Shown here: piece after piece, positions 35,941 through 35,961 of the stretch
Layout of the letters: each line of letters starts with the position of its first letter
Position numbering within the stretch: position 1 is the first letter of the stretch
Source: Pasteurellaceae bacterium
GTDB lineage: Bacteria; Pseudomonadota; Gammaproteobacteria; Enterobacterales; Pasteurellaceae
Direction of reading: 5' to 3'
Assembly (NCBI GenBank): GCA_030527795.1
Contig: JAUNAB010000017.1
Location: 1 to 35,961, forward strand
DNA: 35,961 nt
Program-made: the position numbers and the translations under genes
The notes under the pieces: generated by a model
Database searches by the model: none
What the model saw: the letters and a program-made list of their open reading frames with translations, nothing else
What the model was told of the DNA's origin: nothing

Positions 35941-35961
35941 TTACGTTAACGTAAGATTATT

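Overview
The window is an ordinary chromosomal segment of a gamma-proteobacterium of the family Pasteurellaceae. The evidence is AT-rich coding DNA, a GlpQ lipoprotein that reads as an ortholog of Haemophilus influenzae protein D, compact operons, and proteins close to known Haemophilus/Pasteurella families (DeoR, MetJ, AsnC, PyrE, TamAB). The genus cannot be fixed from the sequence alone. I see no phage, intact insertion sequence, CRISPR array or biosynthetic cluster.

The most striking feature is a dispersed 8-bp palindrome, ACCGCGGT. It occurs exactly at least 28 times, with about 17 further CCGCGG variants, where well under one exact copy is expected. Many copies carry the one-sided flank TCAAAAWTT. 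That flank plus the GCGGT half equals the right part of the Haemophilus-type DNA uptake signal sequence (AAGTGCGGTCAAAAWTT), so this looks like a variant uptake sequence in which AAGT has become AACC. I found no exact AAGTGCGGT. Several copies lie as inverted pairs 29-30 bp apart at gene ends, where they form hairpins and in some cases terminators.

Layout. 1-1739: a broken UhpC-like transporter gene (minus), a shared CRP region, then deoC and deoR (deoxyribose-phosphate catabolism). 1748-3668: a metallo-beta-lactamase-fold hydrolase divergent from a GlxA/AraC-type regulator that carries a frameshift. 3705-11073: tamA-tamB-gppA (outer-membrane assembly and stringent-response phosphatase). 11292-12732: rph-pyrE. 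12851-15111: yicC, ygfZ, mutT. 15178-18332: a YajG-type lipoprotein divergent from bolA, then yhcH-mltF and a short basic ORF. 18505: tRNA-Ile(CAU). 18786-25835: the glycerol-3-phosphate regulon glpT, glpQ, glpABC, with two CRP sites and tandem GlpR-like operators. 26126-28883: ubiA, metJ, tpiA and a GNAT acetyltransferase. 28967-33318: aroQ, accB-accC, yhdT-panF. 33457-35069: asnC divergent from asnA. 35220-35908: a thioredoxin-like exported protein gene split by two apparent frameshifts.

Functionally, GlpQ at the envelope releases glycerol-3-phosphate from glycerophosphodiesters, GlpT imports it, and the anaerobic dehydrogenase GlpABC oxidises it; TpiA handles the triose phosphate produced. 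PanF, AccB and AccC all serve coenzyme A and fatty-acid metabolism. Three genes (uhpC-like, glxA-like, thioredoxin-like) appear broken. This could be real gene decay or, for the single-base shifts at short homopolymers, sequence error.
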